From the NCBI RefSeq assembly GCF_000821085.1, contig NZ_CCXR01000002.1, forward strand, positions 62,001-126,000: a DNA stretch of 64,000 nucleotides, in the 5' to 3' direction. Below the pieces are notes generated by a model. The model made no database searches, was not told the DNA's origin, and saw only the letters and a list, made by a program, of their open reading frames with translations. This DNA is from Bacillus sp. B-jedd (GTDB lineage: Bacteria > Bacillota > Bacilli > Bacillales > Cytobacillaceae). This document shows positions 52,338 through 60,931 of the stretch, in pieces (the stretch's first letter is position 1; each line of letters starts with the position of its first letter). Made by a program: the position numbers and the translations under genes.

Positions 52338-53369
52338 TTATATAATCTTTTTGCCGCTTTGGGAAAGTGCGTAGTAGATACCAAACTGCAGGGACTGGAA
52401 ACATTGGAATTTAGATAAATTAATATGGGATTGGGCAACAATAGAACCAAGTTCAGCGGTTATACCAACCAGTATCGTTTCGATTCCAACTAATGTTGCC
52501 GCTGCGCCAAGCTTCTGGATGAAGTCAAACCCATAGTCTTCTATATCAGAATCAAGTCCTGTCAAATCAAGGATCAGATAGTTCGCTTTATACTTCGGTA
52601 AATTGTTAAGTGTTTTTACAAGGAGATTCTCCGAACGAATTTCATCATATTTCCCGATTAAAGGCACAACCACAATGCCTTCAAGGACAGGAATAATCGG
52701 TGAGGATAATTCTTTAACAAGCTCCTGGAGATCGCGTGTTTTCTCTTCAACGAGCAATTCCAGCTCCCGGATTTGCTCAGATTCCTTTCTTCTCGCCAAC
52801 TGATGGATATTGTGTGTAACAGTCACTTCCGACGGGAAATATTCAACGACCGTGCATTTATCCCCATTCAATTGGTCTTTAACGACTCTATACCATATAT
52901 TTGTCCCGAGTAAGCCTGTGAAAATTCCCGCGTAATGGGCCGGCAGGTATTTGCCGCTTTCACTTTTCCCCTGCTCTTTGTTTATTTTAAATTCCCAGCT
53001 GTCCGTGATTTCAATCAGCAAGGTTTTCTTATCTAGATTCAATTCTTTTATTTCCGCTTTTCCCCAACCTGCAGATGCATATGTATTAGGTATGAGCCTC
53101 GAGGCTTCTTCTACAGAAACTCTATTGTTGACAAAATACTGACTGACCACAAGTCCCTGCCTGAAACCTGTCGTTTCAAGGACTAGAGCACCCGCTTCCG
53201 CACCTGAAACTTCCTCAATTGTGTCAAAAAAAGTACGCATTGCTGATGTTATCCAAAAAAGGACTGCATCTTCCCCTTCAAAAATAAACTGGCCTTCTTC
53301 CGGATTCCATGCGAAATCCAAACCTTCAACGTTTATCTCTTTAAGGGCCGTTTGTTTTTTAGTCGCCAT
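52338..53369 (-). CDS. V4R-like plus STAS domain protein (RsbR-like co-antagonist)
   Basis: 343 residues from ATG 53369 (GGGGAG about 10 nt upstream). N-terminal V4R-like sensor (about 30-190; AEAGALVLETTGFRQGLVVS, ESGKYLPAHYAGIFTGLLGT), a short coiled coil (ESEQIRELELLVEEKTRDLQ), then an RsbR-type STAS domain (SPIIPVLEGIVVVPLIGKYD; NYLILDLTGLDSDIEDYG; TLVGIETILVGITAELGSIV). RsbR paralogues signal to sigma-B in the stressosome. Here the usual V-x-D-T-x-V motif after DLTG is altered. Role inferred. Confidence 0.82.
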   Translation of the reverse strand: MATKKQTALKEINVEGLDFAWNPEEGQFIFEGEDAVLFWITSAMRTFFDTIEEVSGAEAGALVLETTGFRQGLVVSQYFVNNRVSVEEASRLIPNTYASAGWGKAEIKELNLDKKTLLIEITDSWEFKINKEQGKSESGKYLPAHYAGIFTGLLGTNIWYRVVKDQLNGDKCTVVEYFPSEVTVTHNIHQLARRKESEQIRELELLVEEKTRDLQELVKELSSPIIPVLEGIVVVPLIGKYDEIRSENLLVKTLNNLPKYKANYLILDLTGLDSDIEDYGFDFIQKLGAAATLVGIETILVGITAELGSIVAQSHINLSKFQCFQSLQFGIYYALSQSGKKII

Positions 53370-53507
53370 ATTAGATATCTCCCCTCTTAATTCGGTGGGC
53401 GTATCCATCGATTGCATATAAGTATTAATCTTTATTAAATGGTACCTTTAAAGAAGGACTATGTCTAATTATATACATTGCTTTACATTTTTTTCATTTC
53501 CATAACA

Positions 53508-53540
53508 AAAGAAACAGCCGTTGCTTCAATGACGGCTGTT
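53508..53540 (-). terminator. Intrinsic terminator of wrbA
   Basis: ACAGCCGT/ACGGCTGT with TTTCTTTT on the minus strand. Confidence 0.85.
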
Positions 53541-53554
53541 CCTCTCCTTTTGGA

Positions 53555-54166
53555 TCATTGAGTACCATTTTTTATCCACTCTGCAATAGTGATTGTCCGT
53601 TTTGCCTGATGTTTGACCGCGGCCTCCACGTCTTCAACCATATTGCCATCCTGGCTGACAGTCACGCTTGTTCCATAAGGGTTCCCGCCTGCAGCATAAA
53701 TGGCATTATCCGTATATCCGGGAGTTACAACAATGGCTCCCCAATGGTACATCGTTGTATACAGTGAGAGGATTGTCGCTTCCTGGCCGCCATGGGGGTT
53801 TTGCGCGGAAGTCATTGCACTGACAACTTTGTTGACCAGCTTGCCATGGAACCAAAGCCCTCCTGATGTATCAAGAAACTGCTTCATCTGGGCAGGCATA
53901 TTGCCGAACCTTGTTGGAACACTGAAAATGATGGCATCAGCCCATTCTATATCATCAAGCGATACTTCAGGCACGTCCTTCGTCTTTTCCGCATGTTCCT
54001 TCCACTTAGGATTGGACTCAATTGCTGATTGGGGCGCAAGCTCAGGCACTTTTAATACCTTAACTTCCGCACCTGCTTCCTTGGCGCCTTCTTCCGCCCA
54101 TTTCGCCAAATGGTAATTCGTTCCTGTAGAACTATAATAGACAACAGCAAGTTTAACCTGGGGCAT
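53555..54166 (-). CDS. wrbA: NAD(P)H:quinone oxidoreductase, WrbA type
   Basis: 203 residues from ATG 54166 (AGGAGG upstream). Flavodoxin-like FMN site YYSSTGTNYHLAKW, PTRFGNMPAQMKQFLDTSGG, and SAQNPHGGQEATILSLYT, all typical of WrbA. Two-electron quinone reduction. It neighbours an MhqD-type esterase, so a quinone-stress unit is likely; a hairpin lies upstream at 54190-54239. Confidence 0.94.
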   Translation of the reverse strand: MPQVKLAVVYYSSTGTNYHLAKWAEEGAKEAGAEVKVLKVPELAPQSAIESNPKWKEHAEKTKDVPEVSLDDIEWADAIIFSVPTRFGNMPAQMKQFLDTSGGLWFHGKLVNKVVSAMTSAQNPHGGQEATILSLYTTMYHWGAIVVTPGYTDNAIYAAGGNPYGTSVTVSQDGNMVEDVEAAVKHQAKRTITIAEWIKNGTQ

Positions 54167-54189
54167 GATTTACATCCTCCTTGAGGCGA

Positions 54190-54239
54190 GAGTGCCAATT
54201 GCCTATTCATCAACTGTACAGGCAATTGGTTAATCACTC
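54190..54239. promoter_or_regulatory. Inverted repeat upstream of wrbA
   Basis: CCAATTGCCT and AGGCAATTGG are perfect complements 15 nt apart, extended by GAGTG/CACTC. No T-run follows, so an operator or leader structure between mhqD and wrbA is more likely than a terminator. Confidence 0.45.
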
Positions 54240-54264
54240 TTTAAAATTCCCCCATCCAGAAAAA

Positions 54265-54876
54265 TTAATCATGAAAAACTTTTTTGTACCAAGCTCCCGC
54301 TTCTTCCACTTCAGAGAAGGTAAGCTGATGTCCGTAGTTTTCCCAATAGAGGTGAACATCTGCTCCCGCTTCAGCAAGCATCGACTTAAGTTCTTCTGAT
54401 TGTACGGCAGGGCAAATGGGATCGTTTTTCCCCGCCCCAATGAAAATTGGTAAGCCGGCTAGAGCAGGAAGGTCTATTCCTCTTCTTGGGACCATTGGAT
54501 GATGCAGCACGGCACCTTTTAAGGTTTTGCCAAAATGGAACAGCAAACTTGCGGCAATATTAGCACCATTGGAATAGCCGACAGCAACAATGCTGTCCCG
54601 GTTGAAATTGTACTTTACCGCCGCTTCGTCAAGAAAATCATGCAGCTCCCTTGTCCGAAAAACGAGATCTTCTTCATCAAAAACTCCTTCCGCCAGCCTG
54701 CGGAAAAAACGGGGCATTCCATGCTCCAATACATTGCCGCGTACACTGAGTACGGCCGCAACAGGATCTATCCTTTCTGCCAGTGGAAGCAAATCCTGCT
54801 CCGTTCCGCCAGTCCCGTGCAGGAGAAGCAATACCGTATCCGAGCCATTTTTGCCATTCAAAAATATATGCTTCAT
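54265..54876 (-). CDS. mhqD: Carboxylesterase/hydrolase, MhqD-like
   Basis: 203 residues from ATG 54876 (GGAGGG upstream). Alpha/beta hydrolase: LLLLHGTGGTEQDLLPLAER, nucleophile elbow VGYSNGANIA (Ser about 111), acid GAGKNDPICP, His in NYGHQLT. B. subtilis MhqD (YodD) is in the MhqR regulon responding to methylhydroquinone and catechol. Pairing with wrbA fits a quinone-detoxification role. Confidence 0.88.
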   Translation of the reverse strand: MKHIFLNGKNGSDTVLLLLHGTGGTEQDLLPLAERIDPVAAVLSVRGNVLEHGMPRFFRRLAEGVFDEEDLVFRTRELHDFLDEAAVKYNFNRDSIVAVGYSNGANIAASLLFHFGKTLKGAVLHHPMVPRRGIDLPALAGLPIFIGAGKNDPICPAVQSEELKSMLAEAGADVHLYWENYGHQLTFSEVEEAGAWYKKVFHD

Positions 54877-54945
54877 GCTATATCCCTCCATAATAACTTA
54901 TAGCAATGTTAGACCTCAGCAGGATTCATGTCAATTTCCTGCGAC

Positions 54946-54975
54946 CAAAAAGCCCCAGTCTTAAAATCCGGGGCT
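54946..54975 (-). terminator. Intrinsic terminator of czcD
   Basis: Minus strand AGCCCC/GGGGCT followed by TTTTT. Confidence 0.8.
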
Positions 54976-55015
54976 CAATGTAGTTATTCGACTATTATTT
55001 TCTAAATCCGATTGC

Positions 55016-55933
55016 TTAGTTACAAACCCCATGTTTGCTTGGACAGCCTTCGTCTTCCCGCTCTACCTGGATTGTACTATGGTCAATCCCAAACTTGTCA
55101 TGAAGCAGGGCCTGCGCCTCCCGAAGTACCACATCATGCACTCCGCTTTTGGAAATCGCAATATGGCAACTCAGCATCGGCATCCCGGATGTAACCGACC
55201 AAATATGAAGATCGTGCACATCTTCGACAGTCGGAATCGAAAGAAGCGCGGCTCTTAGCTTTGTTGAATCAATCTGGACAGGCGCTCCTTCCATCAGTAT
55301 ATGGAAGGAATCCTTCATGACCCGCCAGCCTGAAATGATGATCAGGATGGCAACAGCGACACTTGCAATCGGATCAGCAATTCCCCAATCAAAGAAATAA
55401 ATCAGCAATGCCGCTGTGATGGCACCGACGGAACCCAGCATGTCACCGAGCACATGAAGGAAAGCACTTCTAACATTCAGGTTCTCTTCTTTATCGCCCC
55501 TCATGAGGATATAGGCAGCAGCAATATTGACAAGGAGACCAATGACTGAAATCACCAGCATCCCCATGCTTTGTACTTCCGGTGGGTTCCTGAAACGTTG
55601 GAAAGCTTCAATAAAAATGTAAATCGAAATAGCTATCAGTGTCAGGCCATTCAACGCTGCAGCAATAATTTCAAACCGCTTATAGCCAAATGTTTTGCCG
55701 GGAGTCGCCTTTCTCTCCCCCAGCCTTATCGCAAAATAACTCAGACCAAGGGCTGCGGCATCACTCAGCATATGGCCGGCATCGGACAAAAGCGCGAGGC
55801 TGTTAGTTATGATTCCCCCTGCCACCTCTACCAGCATGAATGATGCGATTAAAAGAAAAGCCAGCAGCAAAGCCTTTTTATTCTCTGTATGATGATGTCC
55901 GTGTTCATGAGAATGGGAATGGTGATGCCCCAT
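55016..55933 (-). CDS. czcD: Cation diffusion facilitator, zinc-type (CzcD)
   Basis: 305 residues from ATG 55933 (GGGAGGAA upstream); the frame before it overlaps the methyltransferase end. His-rich N-terminus (MGHHHSHSHEHGHHH), helix 2 SDAGHMLSDAAAL and helix 5 FLHVLGDMLGS, i.e. the H-x3-D sites of Zn/Cd/Co exporters, then a cytoplasmic domain (VHDLHIWSVTSGMPMLSCHI). Exports Zn2+/Cd2+. Lies beside cadCA, a metal-resistance neighbourhood. Confidence 0.94.
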   Translation of the reverse strand: MGHHHSHSHEHGHHHTENKKALLLAFLLIASFMLVEVAGGIITNSLALLSDAGHMLSDAAALGLSYFAIRLGERKATPGKTFGYKRFEIIAAALNGLTLIAISIYIFIEAFQRFRNPPEVQSMGMLVISVIGLLVNIAAAYILMRGDKEENLNVRSAFLHVLGDMLGSVGAITAALLIYFFDWGIADPIASVAVAILIIISGWRVMKDSFHILMEGAPVQIDSTKLRAALLSIPTVEDVHDLHIWSVTSGMPMLSCHIAISKSGVHDVVLREAQALLHDKFGIDHSTIQVEREDEGCPSKHGVCN

Positions 55934-56001
55934 ATCTGTTTCCTCCCTATGCCAGGCGCTGATTGATCCATTTGGATTTCCAAAAAAAGATTCAGCTTTA
56001 C

Positions 56002-56619
56002 TCAATGTTTACGAAGGACAATCTTCCGGTACATCCCTTGAAAGAGGATTCCGGTATCCTCAATTATCCGTACCCTGTTCATTGAGGTTTTAGTGATGTT
56101 TTCAAATGATAGGCCAATGTCCGTTCCAAGCAAACGGACCAATGGCCTGATTAATTTCTTAAAAAAGCTAAGGCTTTTGTCCTTTGGCGCGAATTTATCA
56201 AAAATCAGGATATATCCTTCTTTTTTTGCCACCCGGACCATTTCTTCAAAAGCTTTTCGCCCATCCGGCACCACTGATAAAACCAAACTTCCAATTACCC
56301 AATCAAATGAACCTGGTGGAAAATCAAGATGCTGTGCGTCCATTTCTAAAAACTCAATCTGTTTGCCTATTGCTTTTCCTTTTGCTATTGCAAGCATATC
56401 CTTAGAATAGTCAATCGCTGTGACTCTTAAATCAGATATAGGAACATATTCAAAATCAGCCCCGGTCCCTACCCCGACAAACAGAACACGATCTCCTTTT
56501 TCAAATGGAACTGATCGAAACATTTCTTTCCGCGCTCCTGTGAATGCCCCTTTATTAAAAAACGTATCATAAACTGGCGCCCACAGCTTATAGACAAACA
56601 TATTCCACCTGATGTTCAT
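56002..56619 (-). CDS. Class I SAM-dependent methyltransferase
   Basis: 205 residues; GGGGGAT upstream of ATG 56619. Rossmann methyltransferase: motif I VLFVGVGTGADF (about 45-56), motif II TAIDYSKDMLAIAK, MDAQHLDFPPGSFDWVIGSL, VVPDGRKAFEEM. N-terminal KLWAPVYDTFF resembles UbiE/phospholipid methyltransferases. Between cadA and czcD, all on one strand with short gaps, so possibly co-transcribed with the metal genes. Substrate unknown. Confidence 0.87.
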   Translation of the reverse strand: MNIRWNMFVYKLWAPVYDTFFNKGAFTGARKEMFRSVPFEKGDRVLFVGVGTGADFEYVPISDLRVTAIDYSKDMLAIAKGKAIGKQIEFLEMDAQHLDFPPGSFDWVIGSLVLSVVPDGRKAFEEMVRVAKKEGYILIFDKFAPKDKSLSFFKKLIRPLVRLLGTDIGLSFENITKTSMNRVRIIEDTGILFQGMYRKIVLRKH

Positions 56620-56640
56620 TTTTATCCCCCATGAAAACGG

Positions 56641-58608
56641 CTATTTATCCTTTACATTCAAAAGCCGCAGCCCATTTAACGTCACGATCAAAGTCGCCCC
56701 CATATCGGCGAAAATCGCTATCCATAATGTCAGCCACCCAGGAATGACGAGTAGCAAGGCAACAAGTTTGATTGCTAATGAAAAAGTGATGTTCTGTTTG
56801 ATAATCGCGAGCGCCTTCCTGCTCAGTCGTATGGCGAAAGGCAGCTTTTCGAGGTCATCGCCCATGAGCGCGATATCCGCCGTTTCCAAGGCTGTATCAG
56901 TTCCCGCTCCGCCCATGGCAATACCGACTGTCGCGGCTGCCAATGCAGGCGCATCATTCACCCCGTCCCCGACCATGGCCACTTTTCCATACTCATTCCG
57001 TAAATTCCTTATGATTGATAGTTTATCCTGTGGCAGCAATTCTGCCCGGGTATCTGCAACGCCGATTTGGCTTCCGATGGCCTGGGCTGTTCCTTTGTTA
57101 TCTCCTGTCAGCATGACCGTCTTGCCAATTCCCATGGCATGCAGCTTTTCAATCACACTCCGGCTGCTTTCCCTCACTTCATCGGCAACTGCCGCAAGAG
57201 CGAATAATTCATTTTTTGTCAAAAGAACCATTACGGTTTTTCCCTGCTCCTGCAGAAAACGGATTTTATCCAATATCGCGTTATCAGGTTTTTTATCGTA
57301 AACCTCTGTGATAAATGCAGGGCTGCCGGCGAAATATTCAACCCCATTAATGGTTCCTTTGATTCCTCTTCCGGTCAGAGCAGTAAACCCCTCTACCTCC
57401 GCTTCCTGAAAAGGAATTCCATGTTCCTCAGCCTTTTTCAAGATGGCAGATGCCAGCGGATGCTGAGACCCATATTCCAAAGCGGAAAGGATGGCCAAGA
57501 CAGTTTTTTCATCCCTTCCATCAAAGGTCATAATGTCGGTTACAGCGGGAATCCCTTTTGTCAGCGTGCCCGTCTTATCAAATGCTATCGCCTTTAATGA
57601 TCCTGTTTCCTCCAGATAAATGCCGCCTTTGATTAATACCCCATTCCTGGCCGCATTTCCAATTGCGGTGACGATCGAAACCGGGGTAGAAATAACCAGT
57701 GCGCACGGACAGCCGACTACAAGGACGGACAGCCCCTGGTAGATCCATGTATTCCAATCCGCTCCGAAGGCCGCCGGCGGAACGATCGCCACAAGGGCAG
57801 CAACGGCCATAATCACCGGGGTATAGTACTTGGCGAAACGGTCGACAAACGCCTGTGAAGGAGCCCGTTCTGCCTGTGCCTCTTCGACAAGGTGGATGAC
57901 TTTCGAAATTGTAGTATCTTCCACCCGCTTCGTAACTTTAACCTCAAGCAGTCCCTCTTCATTTAAAGTTCCCGCATAGACGTCATCATTTACCTTTTTC
58001 TCAACCGGGACAGATTCACCGGTAATGGCGGCCTGGTTGACTGACGAATGCCCTTTTAGGACGATTCCGTCCATGGCTAGCTTTTGCCCAGGCTTGACAA
58101 TCATAATGTCCCCGATTTCAATTTCTTCTGCGTGAATTTCAATCACGGTTCCGTTCCGGCGGATTAAGGCTTCCTTGGGGGCGATATCCATTAGCGAACG
58201 AATGGAGGCCCGGGCTTTATCCATGGAATACTTCTCAAGTTCTTCGCTGATGGCGAAGAGGATGACAACGACTGCTCCCTCGCTCCACTCCCCGATGAGG
58301 GCAGCGCCAATAATGGCAATCGTCATCAGCGTCCTCATATCGAATTCCAATTTGAACAGGTTTTTGAATCCTGTTTTAAATAAAGGGTAACCGCCGATGA
58401 CAATAGCTGTCAGAAAGGCTAGGACTGTGTAAAGAGAATCTTCTCCGTTTAGCCATTGAGATGAATACCCAATAAAAATCAGGGCCAGTGAAATAAGAAC
58501 ACGGGCATATTTTTGCCAAAAAGGAAGCTCTTGGACATTCCCGCTCGGTTCGTGTTCGGAAACAACCTTCAGCCCGTCGAACTCTCCTGCTTTTTCAATC
58601 TCTTCCAC
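56641..58608 (-). CDS. cadA: Zn/Cd/Pb-translocating P1B-type ATPase (CadA), main part
   Basis: 655 codons uninterrupted from GTG 58608. P1B ATPase core: membrane CPC motif [15 protein letters not shown], phosphorylation site [20 protein letters not shown] motif SQHPLA. The CPC and C-terminal GLRLLN type fit CadA/ZntA. The natural start is GTG 58761 (GGAGGTGG upstream, overlapping the cadC stop as GTGGCTGA), which would give 706 residues, the normal CadA length, but codon 15 of that frame is TGA. Translation as shown would lack the HMA domain and begin without a good ribosome site. Confidence 0.9.
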   Translation of the reverse strand: MEEIEKAGEFDGLKVVSEHEPSGNVQELPFWQKYARVLISLALIFIGYSSQWLNGEDSLYTVLAFLTAIVIGGYPLFKTGFKNLFKLEFDMRTLMTIAIIGAALIGEWSEGAVVVILFAISEELEKYSMDKARASIRSLMDIAPKEALIRRNGTVIEIHAEEIEIGDIMIVKPGQKLAMDGIVLKGHSSVNQAAITGESVPVEKKVNDDVYAGTLNEEGLLEVKVTKRVEDTTISKVIHLVEEAQAERAPSQAFVDRFAKYYTPVIMAVAALVAIVPPAAFGADWNTWIYQGLSVLVVGCPCALVISTPVSIVTAIGNAARNGVLIKGGIYLEETGSLKAIAFDKTGTLTKGIPAVTDIMTFDGRDEKTVLAILSALEYGSQHPLASAILKKAEEHGIPFQEAEVEGFTALTGRGIKGTINGVEYFAGSPAFITEVYDKKPDNAILDKIRFLQEQGKTVMVLLTKNELFALAAVADEVRESSRSVIEKLHAMGIGKTVMLTGDNKGTAQAIGSQIGVADTRAELLPQDKLSIIRNLRNEYGKVAMVGDGVNDAPALAAATVGIAMGGAGTDTALETADIALMGDDLEKLPFAIRLSRKALAIIKQNITFSLAIKLVALLLVIPGWLTLWIAIFADMGATLIVTLNGLRLLNVKDK

Positions 58609-58761
58609 TGATGTATTACCATAAACGGTAATTTTCGATGCGCCAAAATTAACTGCAGCGTTAGAAACACCATCCAGGTGTTTTACGTTCTTTTCGAACT
58701 TCGAGGCACAGCTCGCTCAAGACATGCCTTGTATGCGGTACGTCTGTTTCACTTCAGCCAC
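58609..58761 (-). pseudogene. cadA: N-terminal HMA domain of cadA with in-frame TGA at the first CxxC Cys
   Basis: In frame with cadA from GTG 58761: MAEVKQTYRIQGMS, TGA (58719-58717), then [20 protein letters not shown] and [13 protein letters not shown]. Homologues read GMSCASCA, so TGA occupies the first Cys codon (TGC or TGT expected). The rest of the domain is intact. A nonsense mutation, a sequence error, or recoding are the options; no selenocysteine genes are in the window. Confidence 0.8.
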
Positions 58762-59122
58762 GTCCTGCCACCTCCTCATGATGTTCAAAGGCAATCTCGA
58801 TGAGCTGCTTCACATGATCGTCATCAAGAGAATAATAAACAAGCTTGCCTTCTTTCCGGAACTTTGCAATGCCGAGGCTCCTCAGCGTCCTTAAATGATG
58901 GGAAGCTGTTGCAACGGACGAACCGACAATATTGGCAACATCACAGACACAAAGTTCTTCCTCAACAGTCAAGGCATACGCAATCCGTACCCTCGTATCA
59001 TCAGAAAGGGCTTTGAAAATTTTAGCGACCCCTGCGGTACTTTGGCTTTGGAGCTTATTTTTAACATGATTTACTTTCTGTTTATCTACAGAAGCAATCT
59101 CGCACATATCATGCTGAACCAT
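58754..59122 (-). CDS. cadC: Cadmium/zinc-responsive ArsR-family repressor CadC
   Basis: 122 residues from ATG 59122 (GAGGGTG 5-6 nt upstream), exactly the length of S. aureus CadC. Winged HTH (VATASHHLRTLRSLGIAKFR) and metal-site cysteines Cys7 (MCEIA) and Cys58/Cys60 (EEELCVCDVA); the position of CadC Cys11 is Ser here. Dissociates from DNA on binding Cd, Pb or Zn. Its stop overlaps the cadA GTG, so cadCA is coupled. Confidence 0.94.
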   Translation of the reverse strand: MVQHDMCEIASVDKQKVNHVKNKLQSQSTAGVAKIFKALSDDTRVRIAYALTVEEELCVCDVANIVGSSVATASHHLRTLRSLGIAKFRKEGKLVYYSLDDDHVKQLIEIAFEHHEEVAGRG

Positions 59123-59146
59123 ATTTTCACCCTCATTCAAACAATC

Positions 59147-59169
59147 ATTTGAGTATATGATATTCAAAT
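59147..59169. promoter_or_regulatory. Candidate CadC operator
   Basis: ATTTGA and TCAAAT arms separated by 11 nt (ATTTGAGTATATGATATTCA then AAT), 25 bp upstream of cadC. CadC-family operators are AT-rich dyads of this kind near the cadC promoter. Confidence 0.55.
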
Positions 59170-59302
59170 AGGCGTTTGATTGTCAAACAATAATAATATT
59201 TTTTTGCAAAAAAACAGGTATTTGTCCTCCTTCAATAGTCTAGTCCAATTGATTCTATCGGAATAAGCTAGCTAGTAAGTATGGGAGGAAGGAGTGGATA
59301 GT

Positions 59303-59614
59303 ATGGGCCAAAGAGAATTTGACCAATTCGGAAACCAGAATTGTTTTAGGAATTCTGCGAGACGGAGAACTAACACAGATGTAAATGTTGATGTCGATTT
59401 CGATAACGACATTAGGAATACAGCAGACGCTGAAGCAGAAGTTGATGTAAGAAATACAGACAAAAATACTAATATCGCCAAAACCATCGTAAACAACTCC
59501 GGCAATTCAAGAGTCAATATAAGATTGAATAGCAAGAGCAATTCTCGTGTTGTTTCCGAGCAGGACCAAAATAATGATCAAGATTCCGATGTGGATATTG
59601 ATGTAGATTTTTAA
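59303..59614 (+). CDS. Asn/Asp/Val-rich repeat protein, paralogue 1
   Basis: 103 residues from ATG 59303 (AAGGAG 8 nt upstream; GTG 59294 also possible). Alternating hydrophobic/polar strands rich in Asn, Asp and Val (NTDVNVDVDFDNDIRNTA; NTNIAKTIVNNSGNSRVNIR; DQDSDVDIDVDF). Pattern suggests stacked beta strands. About half identical to the next gene in its C-terminal 60 residues. Tentatively a spore-surface or matrix protein; no recognised domain. Confidence 0.75.
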   Translation: MGQREFDQFGNQNCFRNSARRRTNTDVNVDVDFDNDIRNTADAEAEVDVRNTDKNTNIAKTIVNNSGNSRVNIRLNSKSNSRVVSEQDQNNDQDSDVDIDVDF

Positions 59615-59692
59615 TTTTATTCTCTATTGGGAAGCGATTTATTAATCACATATAAATTTCCGGTTTAATACAAAAACTAGGAGGCAATTAAT

Positions 59693-59995
59693 TTGGAAAA
59701 CAGAAGAAAACGCAGGTGTCCAGAAGAAAAACGACGAAATAACGAAAATGTAAATGTTGATGTGAACATTGAAACAGATTTCGAGAATAGAGTGCGTAAC
59801 CGTGCTGAAGCGGACGCAGAAGCAGATGTCCGCAACGTTGACAGAAATACAAATATTGCTCGATCAGTGGTCACAAATTCAGGCAACTCCAGAGTATGCG
59901 TCACTCTAAACAGCCGCAGTGTTGCTCGTGTCAGATCTGAACAAGACCAGGATAACGACCAGGATCAAGACGTCGATGTTGATATTGATATTTAA
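59693..59995 (+). CDS. Asn/Asp/Val-rich repeat protein, paralogue 2
   Basis: 100 residues from TTG 59693 with an ideal AGGAGG 8 nt upstream. Basic N-terminus (MENRRKRRCPEEKRR), then NVNVDVNIETDF, NTNIARSVVTNSGNSRVCVT and DQDQDVDVDIDI in the same order as paralogue 1. Same strand, 78 bp after it. Function unknown. Confidence 0.78.
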   Translation: MENRRKRRCPEEKRRNNENVNVDVNIETDFENRVRNRAEADAEADVRNVDRNTNIARSVVTNSGNSRVCVTLNSRSVARVRSEQDQDNDQDQDVDVDIDI

Positions 59996-60053
59996 CCATT
60001 AAACATGGGGTGGGGTTGAAAAATCCTGCCCTTTAAAGGATGGGGTATAAGGA

Positions 60054-60458
60054 ATGAACGAAAATACCGGGAAAGCGAGAAGGAGATATTACCTTCCAGG
60101 GCAGAGACCCGAAAGAATTGACAGAGAAACCGAGGTCTTTATCCACAATGAAACTGAATCATTGTCACGCTCAATTGCAGAAGACTCGGTGAGAATTAAA
60201 AGTGAAAATATAAATCGGATTGGCCAGAGCGGCAACTCTGATGTCGATATTAATATTGATGTCCATGTTGATACTACAGCAATCGCATTTGCTTTGTTAT
60301 GTTCGCTTCTTGCCACAAAGCAAATAAGCACTGGTGAATTTGAAGAAGCAACCAGGAGGCTTGAAGGCCTTATAGGACAGAAGAATCCTATATCTTTGGA
60401 GGGAAAAAATGACCTCTCCGAAGTCAAATTTTTCAAAAGAAACATTAGGAGATACTAA
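60054..60458 (+). CDS. Third member of the Asn/Asp-rich cluster, CotX-like C-terminus
   Basis: 134 residues, ATG 60054. Contains RIGQSGNSDVDINIDVHVD, aligned with NSGNSRV...VDVDIDI of its two neighbours, then a hydrophobic helix (TTAIAFALLCSLLATKQIST) and GEFEEATRRLEGLIGQ. The helix after a beta-rich stretch recalls the CotX/CotV spore-coat domain, but this is a weak likeness. Basic C-terminus. Confidence 0.7.
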   Translation: MNENTGKARRRYYLPGQRPERIDRETEVFIHNETESLSRSIAEDSVRIKSENINRIGQSGNSDVDINIDVHVDTTAIAFALLCSLLATKQISTGEFEEATRRLEGLIGQKNPISLEGKNDLSEVKFFKRNIRRY

Positions 60459-60531
60459 TCAGCGCTGTATGATTGAATAAGAAGCGATAAAAAGGTTTCA
60501 TTCTCACTTAATCCTTACTTATAAACTGAAA

Positions 60532-60576
60532 AGGGCTTTCTCTAAAACCGACTCAGGTGATTTTTGGAGAAAGCCT
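60532..60576 (+). terminator. Probable terminator of the Asn/Asp-rich cluster
   Basis: AGGGCTTTCTC and GGAGAAAGCCTT arms; the T-run is poor. Confidence 0.5.
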
Positions 60577-60678
60577 TCTAGTGTTTAGGAAGGTTTTCAA
60601 TTTTTACATATTTCCATTGGTTTCCCCTATTAACTTATTGATAAAATAAGGTATGACCCCTTGAACGGAGGCTTACTT

Positions 60679-60879
60679 ATGGCAAAACGCATTCTCATTA
60701 TTCTGCTCGTTTCCGTTTCGTTTGCCGGCCTGGGAGCCGCTGTCTATGCCAGCCCGATTAATCAAAAAGTCAGCCAGAACCTTGATGAGTTTATTGATTC
60801 AAAGTTTGGCAATGAAAAGCCTGGACAGGACCCGTGCCTATTAAATAAGGACGAGAAGAAGGAAAACTGCATTCATTAA
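60679..60879 (+). CDS. Small secreted or membrane-anchored protein
   Basis: 66 residues from ATG 60679 (GGAGG 7 nt upstream; a TTG lies 18 bp before). Signal-like N-terminus MAKRILIILLVSVSFAGLGA then AVYASPINQ, which would allow cleavage after YAS. Mature part is acidic with two cysteines (DPCLLNKDEKKENCIH). Not recognised. Confidence 0.7.
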   Translation: MAKRILIILLVSVSFAGLGAAVYASPINQKVSQNLDEFIDSKFGNEKPGQDPCLLNKDEKKENCIH

Positions 60880-60888
60880 TTCTTGTAA

Positions 60889-60922
60889 AAAAGGGGACCA
60901 TGGCTTATGCCGGTCCCCTTTT
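60889..60922. terminator. Bidirectional intrinsic terminator
   Basis: AAAAGGGGACC/GGTCCCCTTTT between the secreted-protein gene and cutC. Confidence 0.92.
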
Positions 60923-60931
60923 CCACTACTT

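Noticed and set aside
58690..58720. Selenocysteine insertion at the cadA TGA as a firm call
   Set aside because: No convincing SECIS after the TGA and no Sec genes in view; only kept as a possibility in the findings.
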